A stretch of 54,675 bases of DNA from Nanobdellota archaeon (GCA_018817405.1 JAHITZ010000025.1:1-54675), one strand, 5' to 3'; positions 9,844-19,496 are shown, counted from the first letter of the stretch. Numbers and translations: made by a program. Notes: generated from the letters alone by a model not told the origin.

Positions 9844-10988
9844 ACCTCCTAACCAAATCCCTCCGCATCCTAAAATCCCTGCAACTAAAAAACGGAGGAA
9901 TCTTAGCAACACCTGCAGATGGAGCATACCCGTACATTTATCCAAGAGATTCAGTAATAGTTACAAAAGCTTTCAACGTCTCTGGTTTAACAAAACGCTC
10001 TGAAAAATTCTACCGCTTCCTAAACAAAAATGCAAAAATAGAACAATACAAGGAGATATTCCACAGATACACACCAAATGGCCTGCCCGCAGTCACAAGA
10101 AAGCATCAGCACGACAACACAGGCCTTGTCCTCCATGGAATCTACAATACATTCCTCTACAACAAAAACAAAGAATTCCTAGCAGACACATGGGCTCTTG
10201 TCAAAGGATGTGTAGCATCAATAGAAAAAAACATCAAGAGAGGTTTAATCTACACAGAAACAAGCATCCATGAATTTGAAAAACTAGAAAAAAGCCATGA
10301 AATCTGGGCAAACTGCGCCTGCTGCCGAGGTCTTTACGACGCAGCCGAAATAGCCAAAGTCCTCAATTGCAAAACAGAACAAAAACGCTGGTTCTCAGAA
10401 GCAAAACAATTACACAAAAATATAAAATCAAAACTCTTCAACAAACGCTCCAGCCTCTACATGAAAAACACAAAATACAAAACAGCAACAGACATCTCCC
10501 AACTCGCCCCATTCTATTTCAACTTAGACACAAACAAAACAATCCTTAAGAAAACCCTCGCCCATATAATGAAAAACCTTTGGTATGGAGAAACAGGAGG
10601 TATAAGACGTTTTAAGAAATTCGAGATTGCAAGAGATTGGCACTGGTATTCAGGCGGCTCTGGAGCCTGGGTTGCATTCACAGCCTGGTTAGCCCACTTT
10701 TATAAAAAAATAAACGACAAGAAAAACGCAAAACTCTGCGAATCATGGATAGAAAAAACCGCAACAAGAACCTCTGGCCTCCTCCCCGAACATGTAACAA
10801 TAAAAGAAGAATTCGACGAGTGGGAAGAGCATGAAATTGAATTCAACAAGCGCATTCTCAATGGCATGCGCCGTGCAGAAAAACTAAACAAAACATTCAA
10901 AAAGAAATACAACGAAGATCTCATATACTGGGCAACCCCGCTAGGCTGGGCTCACGCCGAGTATGTTTTACTAAAAAAGAAAAAATGA
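9840..10988 (+). CDS. GH15-like glucoamylase/glucanase
   Basis: YPYIYPRDSVIVTKAF, WHWYSGGSGAWVAFTAWLA. Confidence 0.85.
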   Translation: MNLLTKSLRILKSLQLKNGGILATPADGAYPYIYPRDSVIVTKAFNVSGLTKRSEKFYRFLNKNAKIEQYKEIFHRYTPNGLPAVTRKHQHDNTGLVLHGIYNTFLYNKNKEFLADTWALVKGCVASIEKNIKRGLIYTETSIHEFEKLEKSHEIWANCACCRGLYDAAEIAKVLNCKTEQKRWFSEAKQLHKNIKSKLFNKRSSLYMKNTKYKTATDISQLAPFYFNLDTNKTILKKTLAHIMKNLWYGETGGIRRFKKFEIARDWHWYSGGSGAWVAFTAWLAHFYKKINDKKNAKLCESWIEKTATRTSGLLPEHVTIKEEFDEWEEHEIEFNKRILNGMRRAEKLNKTFKKKYNEDLIYWATPLGWAHAEYVLLKKKK

Positions 10989-11806
10989 CCTACAAGTTCA
11001 AAAAAGATAGATCTTTTGAATATCGATTCAAAGAAAGACAAAAGCTTATAGCCCCATTTATCCAAAAATACAAAAGTCCCGTTATAGTTCATGCTATTGA
11101 TAATACTAAAACTTTCAAAAAGATAATTGGGGAGGGAGGGTTGAAGACGCCAAAGGAACATGATGGAAAAAAGAAAACACCTTATATGGAAAAATTCTTG
11201 GGCTTCGACAACCGGATCTTTTTCAGCCTAGGATTTTTCTACACGACCGCTTATGATTTTAAGTATTGTTTAATTTTTAGCTTAGATATGTTAAAAAATC
11301 TTGAGTATTATAGAAAGTCCATATCCTGGCAGCCCTATAAAAAAGTAGTAGATTTTTGGCATGAGAAGGATCCGACATATCTAGAAAGATTAGCCAGATC
11401 GTCAAAGGTTGCTAGGGGAGTTATAAATCGATACCACAATGAAGAAGTCAACGGAAAGAAAAGAACAATACTCGATTTCTGGAAAATAGAAGAAGAGCTA
11501 TTCCGGGCGATACGCAAATATAAAGACTTTAACAAATTAAATCGCCTAATTAAGAAAACAGTAAAGGACCTCAAATTAATATATCCAGATTCCAAAAAGG
11601 ACGCATTAAAAGCAATTAACAATTACCGTGGTACGCCTGAGATCCTATCAAACAAATCAATAGAACTTCCGAACAATAAGAATTTTTTAGGTTTTTACAT
11701 TAAAGGCAAAACATCTAAAAGAACACTTGACCTGTTAAAGAAAGAGTATCCGGATAAAATCTTATTTAACGGAAAGAAAATTAAAAAAATAGGGGATATT
11801 AAATGA
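10985..11806 (+). CDS. Uncharacterised protein, possibly ADP-ribosyltransferase-like
   Basis: VHAIDNTKTFKKIIGEGGL ... RGTPEILSNKSIELP suggests an ART-like layout; weak. Confidence 0.3.
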   Translation: MTYKFKKDRSFEYRFKERQKLIAPFIQKYKSPVIVHAIDNTKTFKKIIGEGGLKTPKEHDGKKKTPYMEKFLGFDNRIFFSLGFFYTTAYDFKYCLIFSLDMLKNLEYYRKSISWQPYKKVVDFWHEKDPTYLERLARSSKVARGVINRYHNEEVNGKKRTILDFWKIEEELFRAIRKYKDFNKLNRLIKKTVKDLKLIYPDSKKDALKAINNYRGTPEILSNKSIELPNNKNFLGFYIKGKTSKRTLDLLKKEYPDKILFNGKKIKKIGDIK

Positions 11807-12267
11807 AACCTTCCAAAAAAACCATCAGAGAACTTGAAAAATATCATGATAAAAAGAAAGTAGTAAAAGTAAAAGATATGAAAGACTTCTTTCTAAAAAA
11901 AGAACCAAAAAATAATAACTTAGTGTACGAGGTCTTCATTAAAAATTATTCTCCAATGAATTTTGCCCTTACAATACTCAACCCCGGAACTGTTGGAAAA
12001 GAGTTCTACATGACAAAGGGCCATGTCCACAAAACCAAGATGCAAGAGTTCTATATCTTACTCGAGGGCAAAGGCAAATTAATCTTACAAAAAGGCGCTC
12101 TAAAAGAAATTAATCTAAAAAAGAAAGAACTTAACCTTGTCCCCTCTGGTTTCGCTCACAGGTTAATCAACACTGGCAAAACAAAGCTCAAAGTCCTAAC
12201 AATCTATCATGAAGATTCAAAACCACAGTACGGGGTAAAATTCAAAAAAAGGTTCAATAAGAAATGA
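11803..12267 (+). CDS. pgiA: Cupin-type glucose-6-phosphate isomerase
   Basis: TILNPGTVGKEFYMTKGHVHKTKMQEFYILLEGKGKL. Confidence 0.88.
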   Translation: MKPSKKTIRELEKYHDKKKVVKVKDMKDFFLKKEPKNNNLVYEVFIKNYSPMNFALTILNPGTVGKEFYMTKGHVHKTKMQEFYILLEGKGKLILQKGALKEINLKKKELNLVPSGFAHRLINTGKTKLKVLTIYHEDSKPQYGVKFKKRFNKK

Positions 12268-12893
12268 AACTCTACCTAGTCCGTCACGCACAATCACTAA
12301 GAAACGCCCGCATAGCTTCAGATATAGACGCAAACTTAACCGAAATTGGACAAGAACAAGCGAAACGCCTTGGTTCATACATCAAAGACATAAAGTTCCA
12401 CAAAATCTACTGCAGCCCATTAAAAAGAACAAGAAAAACCCTTGAGAAAATACAACCTTTCGTTGAGAAAACCCCAATGGCATTCTCTAAAAAAATGATT
12501 GAATTCAACATGGGCATCTTCGGCAAAGGAGGCATAGATGACTGGAGCTCATTTTTCAAAGCAGCTGAAAACGAAGGTGTTCCATCCCACTTGTTCAAAC
12601 CAAAAAACGGAGAAAGTCTCCAGGGCTGCTACCACCGCGCCGGCAAATTCTACCGGGAACTATTAAAAAAACACCCAAAACAAAACATCCTCCTAGTCGG
12701 CCACGGCCTATTCTTCCTACACCTAATCCTAAATTCCCTAAATCTAAGCGTAACAGAAGGAAAATACTACACCCTCAGCAACGCCAGCATCTCAATCCTA
12801 GAGACAAGCCCCAAAGGCAAAGTCACCCACTTCACCTTCAACGATCTCAGCCATCTCATCAAGGAAGGCATCAAGCTAAAGGAAGGAAGATGA
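12264..12893 (+). CDS. Histidine phosphatase family (phosphoglycerate mutase-like)
   Basis: LVRHAQSLRNAR, LLVGHGLF. Confidence 0.9.
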   Translation: MKLYLVRHAQSLRNARIASDIDANLTEIGQEQAKRLGSYIKDIKFHKIYCSPLKRTRKTLEKIQPFVEKTPMAFSKKMIEFNMGIFGKGGIDDWSSFFKAAENEGVPSHLFKPKNGESLQGCYHRAGKFYRELLKKHPKQNILLVGHGLFFLHLILNSLNLSVTEGKYYTLSNASISILETSPKGKVTHFTFNDLSHLIKEGIKLKEGR

Positions 12894-14023
12894 AACTCCC
12901 AACACTCTCAACCTTAAACGTTCGCAACAAACGCGTCCTCATCAGGTTGGACCTTAACACAGAGATAATAAAAGGCAAAGCACAATTCTCAGCTAGAATG
13001 AAAGCCCACCTCATTACATTGAAAGAACTCAAAAAGAAAAAAGCCAAAACAATTATCCTCGCACACCAATCCCGCCCAGGCAAACCAGACTTCACTTCAC
13101 TAAAACAACACGCCAAACTCCTTAAAGTTAAGTTCGTCCCAGACATTTTAGGAAAAAAAGCAGTCTCTGCAATCACATCACTCAAACCAGGTCAAGTCCT
13201 CTTACTAGAAAACATCCGCTCAATCAAAGATGAATTTAACCAATCCCTAAAGAACAATGACCTCATCAACATTCTAGCACCACTATTTGACATCTACCTA
13301 AACGACGCATTCTCAGTCAGCCATCGCTCCCAAACTTCTGTTACAGGCTTTCCTCAAGTCCTCAAATCAGGCATAGGCAGAGTTTTAGAATCAGAACTCA
13401 AACATTTACAAAAGATAAAAGTCAAAAATGCCCTCTTCATCCTTGGCGGAGCAAAACCAAAAGAGAATATCGACATATTAAAGAAAAACAAAAATGTAAT
13501 AACAACAGGCATCTTCGGTCAGCTCTGCACGATTGCTAAAGGCCACAATCTCGGCGCACAAAACAAATTCTTAAAAGACAAAGTCAAAGAATTTGTTCCA
13601 AAACTAAAACCCCTTGTAAAAAATATCCAAACCCCTATTGATTTTGCAGTCCGGGTGGAAGGTAACAAACGAAAAGAAATCCCATTAGAAGACTTCCCAA
13701 GCAAATACGAAATCTTTGACATTGGAAAAAAAACCCAGGCTCTTTGCATAAAGAAGATCAAGCAGGCAAAATACATCTTTATGAAAGGCGTTGCAGGCTA
13801 CTGCGAAGATCTCAAATTCTGCCAAGGAACACACGCAATCTTCAAAGCCATCACCAAAAGCAAAGCCTTCTCACTCGTAGGTGGCGGCCACACAACCGAC
13901 GCAATACAAAAACTAAAGATTAATAAATCTCGCTTTGGTTATATTAGTCTAAGTGGCGGAGCCTTAGATGAATATATCGCGGGCAAGAAGCTTCCAGGAA
14001 TTGAGGCCCTAAAAAAGAAGTGA
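12890..14023 (+). CDS. pgk: Phosphoglycerate kinase
   Basis: KRVLIRLDLNTEI, LAHQSRPG, FILGGAKPKENI, SLVGGGHTTDA. Confidence 0.93.
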   Translation: MKLPTLSTLNVRNKRVLIRLDLNTEIIKGKAQFSARMKAHLITLKELKKKKAKTIILAHQSRPGKPDFTSLKQHAKLLKVKFVPDILGKKAVSAITSLKPGQVLLLENIRSIKDEFNQSLKNNDLINILAPLFDIYLNDAFSVSHRSQTSVTGFPQVLKSGIGRVLESELKHLQKIKVKNALFILGGAKPKENIDILKKNKNVITTGIFGQLCTIAKGHNLGAQNKFLKDKVKEFVPKLKPLVKNIQTPIDFAVRVEGNKRKEIPLEDFPSKYEIFDIGKKTQALCIKKIKQAKYIFMKGVAGYCEDLKFCQGTHAIFKAITKSKAFSLVGGGHTTDAIQKLKINKSRFGYISLSGGALDEYIAGKKLPGIEALKKK

Positions 14024-14961
14024 AAATGTACGACATAATAACCTTCGGCGGAGCAGTTGTTGACGCTTTCCTAGACACAGACATCCCACAAAAAGGAAAA
14101 GACATTTGCTACACCTCTGGATCCAAAATAGCAGTCAAAAGGTTAGAATTCTCAACCGGCGGCGGCGGAACAAACACTGCGGCAACATTCGCAAACCTCG
14201 GTCTCAAAACAGGAGCAATAATTAAAATAGGCAAAGACTCCAACTCTGAGCTAATACTCAAAGAACTAAAACAAAGAAAAATTACATTCCTAGGAAAACA
14301 AGAACCCGGCCTTACAGACTTCTCAGTAATCCTAGACAGCAAAGAACACAACCGAACAATCCTGACATTCAAAGAAAAATCAAACTCCATCTCATACAAA
14401 GACATTCCATTAAACAAACTAAAAACAAAATGGTTCTACTTCGCATCTCTGGACAACATCTCGCTAAAAACACAAATCAAACTAGCCTCATACTCTAAAA
14501 GAAAAGGCATCAAACTCGCCTACAACCCTTCTAGCTACCTAACAAAAAAAGGACCATCATATATTAAAGAAATCCTAAAGCACTGCGATGCACTAATCCT
14601 CAATGGTTCCGAAGCGAAACAATTAATCAAAAAAGGCGATCTCTTCAAAGGTCTTCACAAGTTAGGCCCAAAAATAGTCGCAATAACCTTCGGCAAAAAA
14701 GGCACTTCTGTTTCAAACACCAAGGAAAAATTCACAGCACTACCAAGAAAAATCAAAGTCAAAGAACGCACAGGCGCAGGAGATGCATTCGCTTCTGGTT
14801 TCGTAGCAAGCTTAGTAAAATCAAGCGATCTAGAAACAGCAATCATCGCAGGCTCCTTGAACGCAGAATCAGTAATCCAAATCCCAGGAGCAAAGAACGG
14901 CCTCCTAACCTGGCAAGAAATGTCCAAGGAACTAAAAAAAAGTAAGATTAAAATCTTATGA
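14020..14961 (+). CDS. PfkB family carbohydrate kinase
   Basis: TGGGGTNTAATFANLG, ERTGAGDAFASGFVASL. Confidence 0.9.
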   Translation: MKMYDIITFGGAVVDAFLDTDIPQKGKDICYTSGSKIAVKRLEFSTGGGGTNTAATFANLGLKTGAIIKIGKDSNSELILKELKQRKITFLGKQEPGLTDFSVILDSKEHNRTILTFKEKSNSISYKDIPLNKLKTKWFYFASLDNISLKTQIKLASYSKRKGIKLAYNPSSYLTKKGPSYIKEILKHCDALILNGSEAKQLIKKGDLFKGLHKLGPKIVAITFGKKGTSVSNTKEKFTALPRKIKVKERTGAGDAFASGFVASLVKSSDLETAIIAGSLNAESVIQIPGAKNGLLTWQEMSKELKKSKIKIL

Positions 14962-15641
14962 AAAAAAGAAAAAAGAAAATCCTGACATTCTCCTTTCTCG
15001 TACTTTTAATTCTAATCTTAGCCGGCTCGTATTACTCGTACATCTCAGAAGGAATTATTTATTCAATCGCAACAAACGACACAGATTATGTTGTTAACTA
15101 CATTAACTCATTCGGAAGCCTCGCGGCACTCATCCTCATCCTTCTCGTAATCCTTGAAGTTGTCGCAGCCCCAATACCACATCTCATCCTTTACGTTGTC
15201 TCCGGAATACTCTTCGGCACCTTCCTCGGCGGCTTCCTAGTCCTCGCAGGAAACTTAATCGGAGCCGCCTTAGCATTCATAATCGCCAGAACAATTGCAA
15301 GAGAATACATATCAAAAAAGATTGAGGGCAAAAACAAAAGAAGGTTTGACAAACTTTCAGAGAAATACGGAGCATTTGCAATCTTCTTCCTAAGAATCAA
15401 CCCAATCACCTCATCCGACATCTTCAGTTACCTAGCAGGTCTAAGCAAAATGAAACTCTCCCACTTCTTAATCGGCACAGCCCTCGGCCTCGCCCCACTC
15501 GTCTTCATCCAAACCTACCTCGGCGCCGACATAATCAAAAACAACCCTATTTTATTCCTAATCTTCATCGCAGCAAGCCTCGCCTACTTCATAATCTTCA
15601 TCTACTTGATAATACATTTCATATTGAAGAAGAAGAAATAA
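14958..15641 (+). CDS. VTT/DedA-TVP38 family membrane protein
   Basis: Several TM segments; GILFGTFLGGFLVLAGNLIGAALAFIIAR; FFLRINPITSSDIFSYLAGLSKM. Confidence 0.85.
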   Translation: MKKRKKKILTFSFLVLLILILAGSYYSYISEGIIYSIATNDTDYVVNYINSFGSLAALILILLVILEVVAAPIPHLILYVVSGILFGTFLGGFLVLAGNLIGAALAFIIARTIAREYISKKIEGKNKRRFDKLSEKYGAFAIFFLRINPITSSDIFSYLAGLSKMKLSHFLIGTALGLAPLVFIQTYLGADIIKNNPILFLIFIAASLAYFIIFIYLIIHFILKKKK

Positions 15642-15642
15642 C

Positions 15643-16059
15643 TTATTCTCCCACCACCTGCACCACAATCTCTCTCGATCTAGCACGATTATCAAAATCC
15701 ATAAGAACAATCTGCTGCCAGGTTCCCAACAGCAACTCTCCATTTGAAAAAGGCACAATTACCGAAGGTCCTAACAATGAAGCCCTAACATGACTATGCC
15801 CATTTCCATCTCCCCACCTCTCGTTATGATAATAATCTTTATCCGAAGGTACCACTCGCTCAAACATCTCCTTCAAATCTTTTTCCAAACCCGGCTCATA
15901 CTCAACAGTTGTCACGCCAGCTGTCGAACCAGAAACAAAAACCAAAACATGCCCCTCCTGAACGCCACTCTTATCAACCTTCGACTGCACCTCTCGCGTT
16001 ATATCAATCACATCTGTATTTCCTTTCGTCTTGATATTTATTTTTTCTTTTTTTATCAT
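15643..16059 (-). CDS. YjbQ/UPF0047 family protein
   Basis: GHVLVFVSGSTAGVTTVEYEP, NGHSHVRASLLGPSVIVPF, LGTWQQIVLMDFD. Confidence 0.92.
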   Translation of the reverse strand: MIKKEKINIKTKGNTDVIDITREVQSKVDKSGVQEGHVLVFVSGSTAGVTTVEYEPGLEKDLKEMFERVVPSDKDYYHNERWGDGNGHSHVRASLLGPSVIVPFSNGELLLGTWQQIVLMDFDNRARSREIVVQVVGE

Positions 16060-16226
16060 TTCTAAAAACCCCTGACCCCAAAATACTCTCCCCTACACGA
16101 AACCAAGGACCAAGAAGCTTATAATTTCTTCGGACGCGTCAGCGCTAAGCTTCGAACTGTATGTCTAGGCACGAATCTCCAATAAAACATTCAAGAGTAA
16201 AACACTTAGCGTAAAAAAATAAAGGG

Positions 16227-17300
16227 GTGCAGAAAACTTATGTGATTCTGCGCTATATTAAAGAAAGAATTTATAAGGAAACAAGTTTTTTACATTACGT
16301 GAGTGAAAGAAGAGACTCTTACAAAAAAGTCGCTAAAAATATATTGCATCTCATAGCAAAACATTATTCTTATTTGGCATTGCGTGAAGAAGAATTCAAG
16401 AAAGCAAGTTCAGCCCTACAGAATAGGGTGGATAAAATAAAAGATGATGAAAAATTCATCAAACACGTATTAAAATCTTTATTCATTATGAGAGACCCTC
16501 ATATCAGAATTGTTGACGGGACCGGAAAAGGTATTGGGACCCATGAATTCAAAAAACGTAAAAACTACAACGGAGAATTATTAAAAAAATACTTTAAGGG
16601 GAAAAATAATAATAAGGCAATCGTTTCCAGGAAGAAGGGCAATTTAATTTATATAAGAATTGGAAGTTTAGCAGATAGATATAGATCGGACTTAGAGAAG
16701 ATGTATCGTGAAATCAATTTTGGAAAATACCATAAATGGATAATTGATTTAAGAGCAAATAAAGGCGGAAATGACTCCTTAGCAAACAGACTAATAAAAA
16801 ATTTGGCAGGGTTAGGAGATCCTTTCATCTCTTCCCATGCTAGGTTTAGAACTAATGAAAAAAATCCAAAGCAGTTATCTGAATTCACTCCCAATTACGT
16901 ATTTCCCGGAAAGAAATATCAACAAAAAGATATAGTTGTTCTAATTGGAAATAACACCTATAGTTCTGCAGAATTAGTAACCATGGATCTAGCTGCAATA
17001 CCTGGAACAGTTCTGATAGGGGATATAACTGGAGGCGGAAGCGCGCGCCCTGAAAGATATCTAGTTGATGGCCCGTTAGTAGGTAAAAAAATTGACAATA
17101 ACAAAAATCCCTTGAAACACAAGTCTAGATTTGCATTAGATATTCCATCATGGCTGAAATACCGTTTAGATCAGTTCCTTTTACAAGACAGGGGGATAGC
17201 ACCACACATTTTCATTCCTGCTTCGAAATCAATAATTGGCAAAAGAGACATTGTTTTAGAGAAGGCGCTTGAGTTTCACAGAAATCCACTCATCTGTTAG
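16227..17300 (+). CDS. S41 family (C-terminal processing) peptidase
   Basis: IDLRANKGGN, NTYSSAELVTMDLAAIPGTVLIGDITGGG; start codon uncertain. Confidence 0.82.
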   Translation: MQKTYVILRYIKERIYKETSFLHYVSERRDSYKKVAKNILHLIAKHYSYLALREEEFKKASSALQNRVDKIKDDEKFIKHVLKSLFIMRDPHIRIVDGTGKGIGTHEFKKRKNYNGELLKKYFKGKNNNKAIVSRKKGNLIYIRIGSLADRYRSDLEKMYREINFGKYHKWIIDLRANKGGNDSLANRLIKNLAGLGDPFISSHARFRTNEKNPKQLSEFTPNYVFPGKKYQQKDIVVLIGNNTYSSAELVTMDLAAIPGTVLIGDITGGGSARPERYLVDGPLVGKKIDNNKNPLKHKSRFALDIPSWLKYRLDQFLLQDRGIAPHIFIPASKSIIGKRDIVLEKALEFHRNPLIC

Positions 17301-17353
17301 ACTATGAGGCAGGGTTATTGGAGATTTGGTCAAGACCCAGTTAGGAAAAATGA

Positions 17354-17514
17354 CGCCAGCGAGAGGATTCGAACCTCTGCTCCTGTTAAGGAATCGGTTA
17401 GCTCGGAAACAAGTCCGCAGGACCTATTGCAGTTTCTTTGATGCGTACTACTTTCTTTTCGAAAGAAATTAGTACTTTCGAGACCGACGCGTTAGACCAC
17501 TCCGCCACGCTGGC
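17354..17514 (-). tRNA. tRNA-Ser(CGA) with 77-nt intron at 37/38
   Basis: Acceptor GCCAGCG/CGCTGGC, anticodon stem TCGGT/ACCGA, loop CTCGAAA, variable arm TCCT-TAAC-AGGA, T arm AGAGG-TTCGAAT-CCTCT, discriminator G; intron 17400-17476; CTCG/CGAG central helix with AAA and CTA bulges. Confidence 0.92.
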
Positions 17515-17606
17515 ATAAAATATTAAAATTTCCCCAGTTTATAATTTTAACCATTAGTAGTAAGTTTTAAAAACCACTTTTCTCTAAAATCTTTACTAAG
17601 GAGAAA

Positions 17607-18215
17607 ATGTTCTACATATTAGATGCTGAAGACCACGTCAGAGTAGAGCCGCGCCATTTTGGCCTGCCTACCCATGAAGCAGTAGAAAAACAATTGAATG
17701 AAGATTTTGCAGACAGCATCAGCAGGGAATTTGGTTATGTGATATCAATCCTTTCAGTAGGAAAAATAGATGACGGAATCATAATCTCAGGGGATGGAGC
17801 AGCATACTATAACTCACAATTTAGGCTCCTTGTCTGGAAACCTGAACTACACGAATTAACCTATGGAACAATTTCTGAAATAACAAACTTCGGAGCATTC
17901 ATACAAATCGGACCTGAAAGAGGTATGATCCACATCTCACAAACAATGGAAGACTACGTTTCATTAAACAAAACAGGCACGCTATCCGGAAAATCCTCAA
18001 AACGCTCTCTCGGAAAAAAGGACGACTGCATTGCAAGAATCGTCGCAATAAGTTATAAAGCAGGAACCCCAAAGATAGGCCTCACAATGCGCCAACCTGG
18101 TCTGGGAAAATTACAATGGCTTGAAGAAGATAAAAATAAAAAAGAAGAGGATATAAAAAAAGCAGCCAAAAGAGCAGGTAAAGGAACTAAAGGGAAGAAA
18201 GGGGGAAAGAAATAA
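17607..18215 (+). CDS. rpoE1: DNA-directed RNA polymerase subunit Rpo7/RpoE'
   Basis: N-terminal RpoE fold plus S1 domain (GTISEITNFGAFIQIGPERGMIHISQ). Confidence 0.93.
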   Translation: MFYILDAEDHVRVEPRHFGLPTHEAVEKQLNEDFADSISREFGYVISILSVGKIDDGIIISGDGAAYYNSQFRLLVWKPELHELTYGTISEITNFGAFIQIGPERGMIHISQTMEDYVSLNKTGTLSGKSSKRSLGKKDDCIARIVAISYKAGTPKIGLTMRQPGLGKLQWLEEDKNKKEEDIKKAAKRAGKGTKGKKGGKK

Positions 18216-18220
18216 ATAAA

Positions 18221-18406
18221 ATGGCAAAACAAAAAGCATGCAAGAAATGCAAAACAGTCTATAAAGGAGCAAAGTGCCCTAAATGCGGCTCTGAAGAATC
18301 CAGCGACTCATTCAAAGGAAAAATATTTGTTCTCAAACCAGAGGATTCTGAAATTGCCAAGAAACTTAAAATAAATGAAAAAGGCGAATATGCAATTAAA
18401 CTTTAA
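18221..18406 (+). CDS. spt4: Spt4/RpoE'' elongation factor
   Basis: ACKKCKTVYKGAKCPKCGS zinc ribbon, adjacent to rpoE1. Confidence 0.9.
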   Translation: MAKQKACKKCKTVYKGAKCPKCGSEESSDSFKGKIFVLKPEDSEIAKKLKINEKGEYAIKL

Positions 18407-18505
18407 AATGAACAACCCCTCCCTAAAGGACGAGGTATCAGGAACTAAAACAAAAATGTTAACAGACACACAAAATCCACAAAGAAAAGATTTAATACTT
18501 ACTTA

Positions 18506-18575
18506 CGTCAAGAGTCAAAGATTGTTGAGCGCATCCAAGAATTGCATTATTGGAAATTCTTGGTGTCTTAGATTT
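18506..18575. repeat. Degenerate copy of the terminal multi-hairpin repeat
   Basis: CGTCAAGAGTCAAAGATTGTTGAGCGCATCCAAGAATTGCATTATTGGAAATTCTTGGTGTCTTAGATTT aligns to nt 5-83. Confidence 0.8.
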
Positions 18576-18651
18576 ATTAATAATCAATTAAATTTGGAGG
18601 ACCCAATTCCTCGCTCTGCTTTAGAGTGGAAGTATCCTTGCCGTTGATAAA

Positions 18652-18933
18652 ATGAACATCCTTAACGACAAAAAAAATAATTTACTGAAAAGAAGAGAGG
18701 TTCAATTTATTTTAGAGTCAGACTCCAACCTCGGCTATGAAAATTGCAAAAAAGCAGCCATCTCTCACTTTAAAATCCCTGAAACAAACGTCGTTGTTAA
18801 ATCTGTGAAAAATAATTTCGGCTCAAAAGAGTTTGTGTGCAAGGTTTTCATTTACGATTCAGAACAAGACAAACACAAAATAGAACCTAAGGTGAAAGCG
18901 AAAAAGAAAGCGCAGTCTGGAGAGAAAAAATGA
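18652..18933 (+). CDS. rps24e: 30S ribosomal protein S24e
   Basis: NNLLKRREVQFILE...NCKKAAISHFKIPETNVVVKSVKNNFGSKE. Confidence 0.9.
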   Translation: MNILNDKKNNLLKRREVQFILESDSNLGYENCKKAAISHFKIPETNVVVKSVKNNFGSKEFVCKVFIYDSEQDKHKIEPKVKAKKKAQSGEKK

Positions 18934-19163
18934 GTATCACAATCCAAGTAACTAACGAAGTTGTGAAAGAATTAGTCTTGGATTTACTTAGACAAAAGAT
19001 GTATAGGAAACAAATGCAAGAGAACGTAAGAAGAGCTGATATGCTTGAGGACAGTATTTGCGCTGAAATTCGTGAGTTAAGGGCAGTAGGATTTAGTGGA
19101 AAAGAATTAAAAAGATATAGGGGTCATCGATTAAGGGGAGGACAACCAATACCTTACTGTTAA
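18930..19163 (+). CDS. Hypothetical protein between S24e and S27ae
   Basis: Overlaps S24e stop (ATGA); 77 aa, basic. Confidence 0.65.
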   Translation: MSITIQVTNEVVKELVLDLLRQKMYRKQMQENVRRADMLEDSICAEIRELRAVGFSGKELKRYRGHRLRGGQPIPYC

Positions 19164-19169
19164 TATAAA

Positions 19170-19397
19170 ATGGCAACAAAAAAAGGCGGCTCTAAAAAAG
19201 AAAGAAAAGGCAAAAAGCCGCACAAAAACAAACCAACTGGGAAAAAATACTCTCATTACTCAATTGAAAATGGTTCTATAAAAAGAAACAAAAAACACTG
19301 CCCAAGATGCGGACCTGGAACATTTTTAGCAAACCACAAAAACAGATTGTATTGTGGATGGTGCAAATACACAGAGTTTGGCGAAAAAAAAGAATAA
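19170..19397 (+). CDS. rps27ae: 30S ribosomal protein S27ae
   Basis: KKHCPRCGPGTFLANHKNRLYCGWCKYTEF. Confidence 0.93.
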   Translation: MATKKGGSKKERKGKKPHKNKPTGKKYSHYSIENGSIKRNKKHCPRCGPGTFLANHKNRLYCGWCKYTEFGEKKE

Positions 19398-19496
19398 TTT
19401 TTCTTAAAGATAATTACAAACCCTTGAAGAAATAGGTTCTTAATGAGAGAAAAGTTGTTAAGAAAATTATAAAAAGGAAGTTTGGTCAGTAATAAA

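Noticed and set aside
18375-18647. ORF 18375..18647 (+) as a real gene
   Set aside because: Overlaps the spt4 end and runs through the degenerate hairpin repeat; composition is not protein-like.
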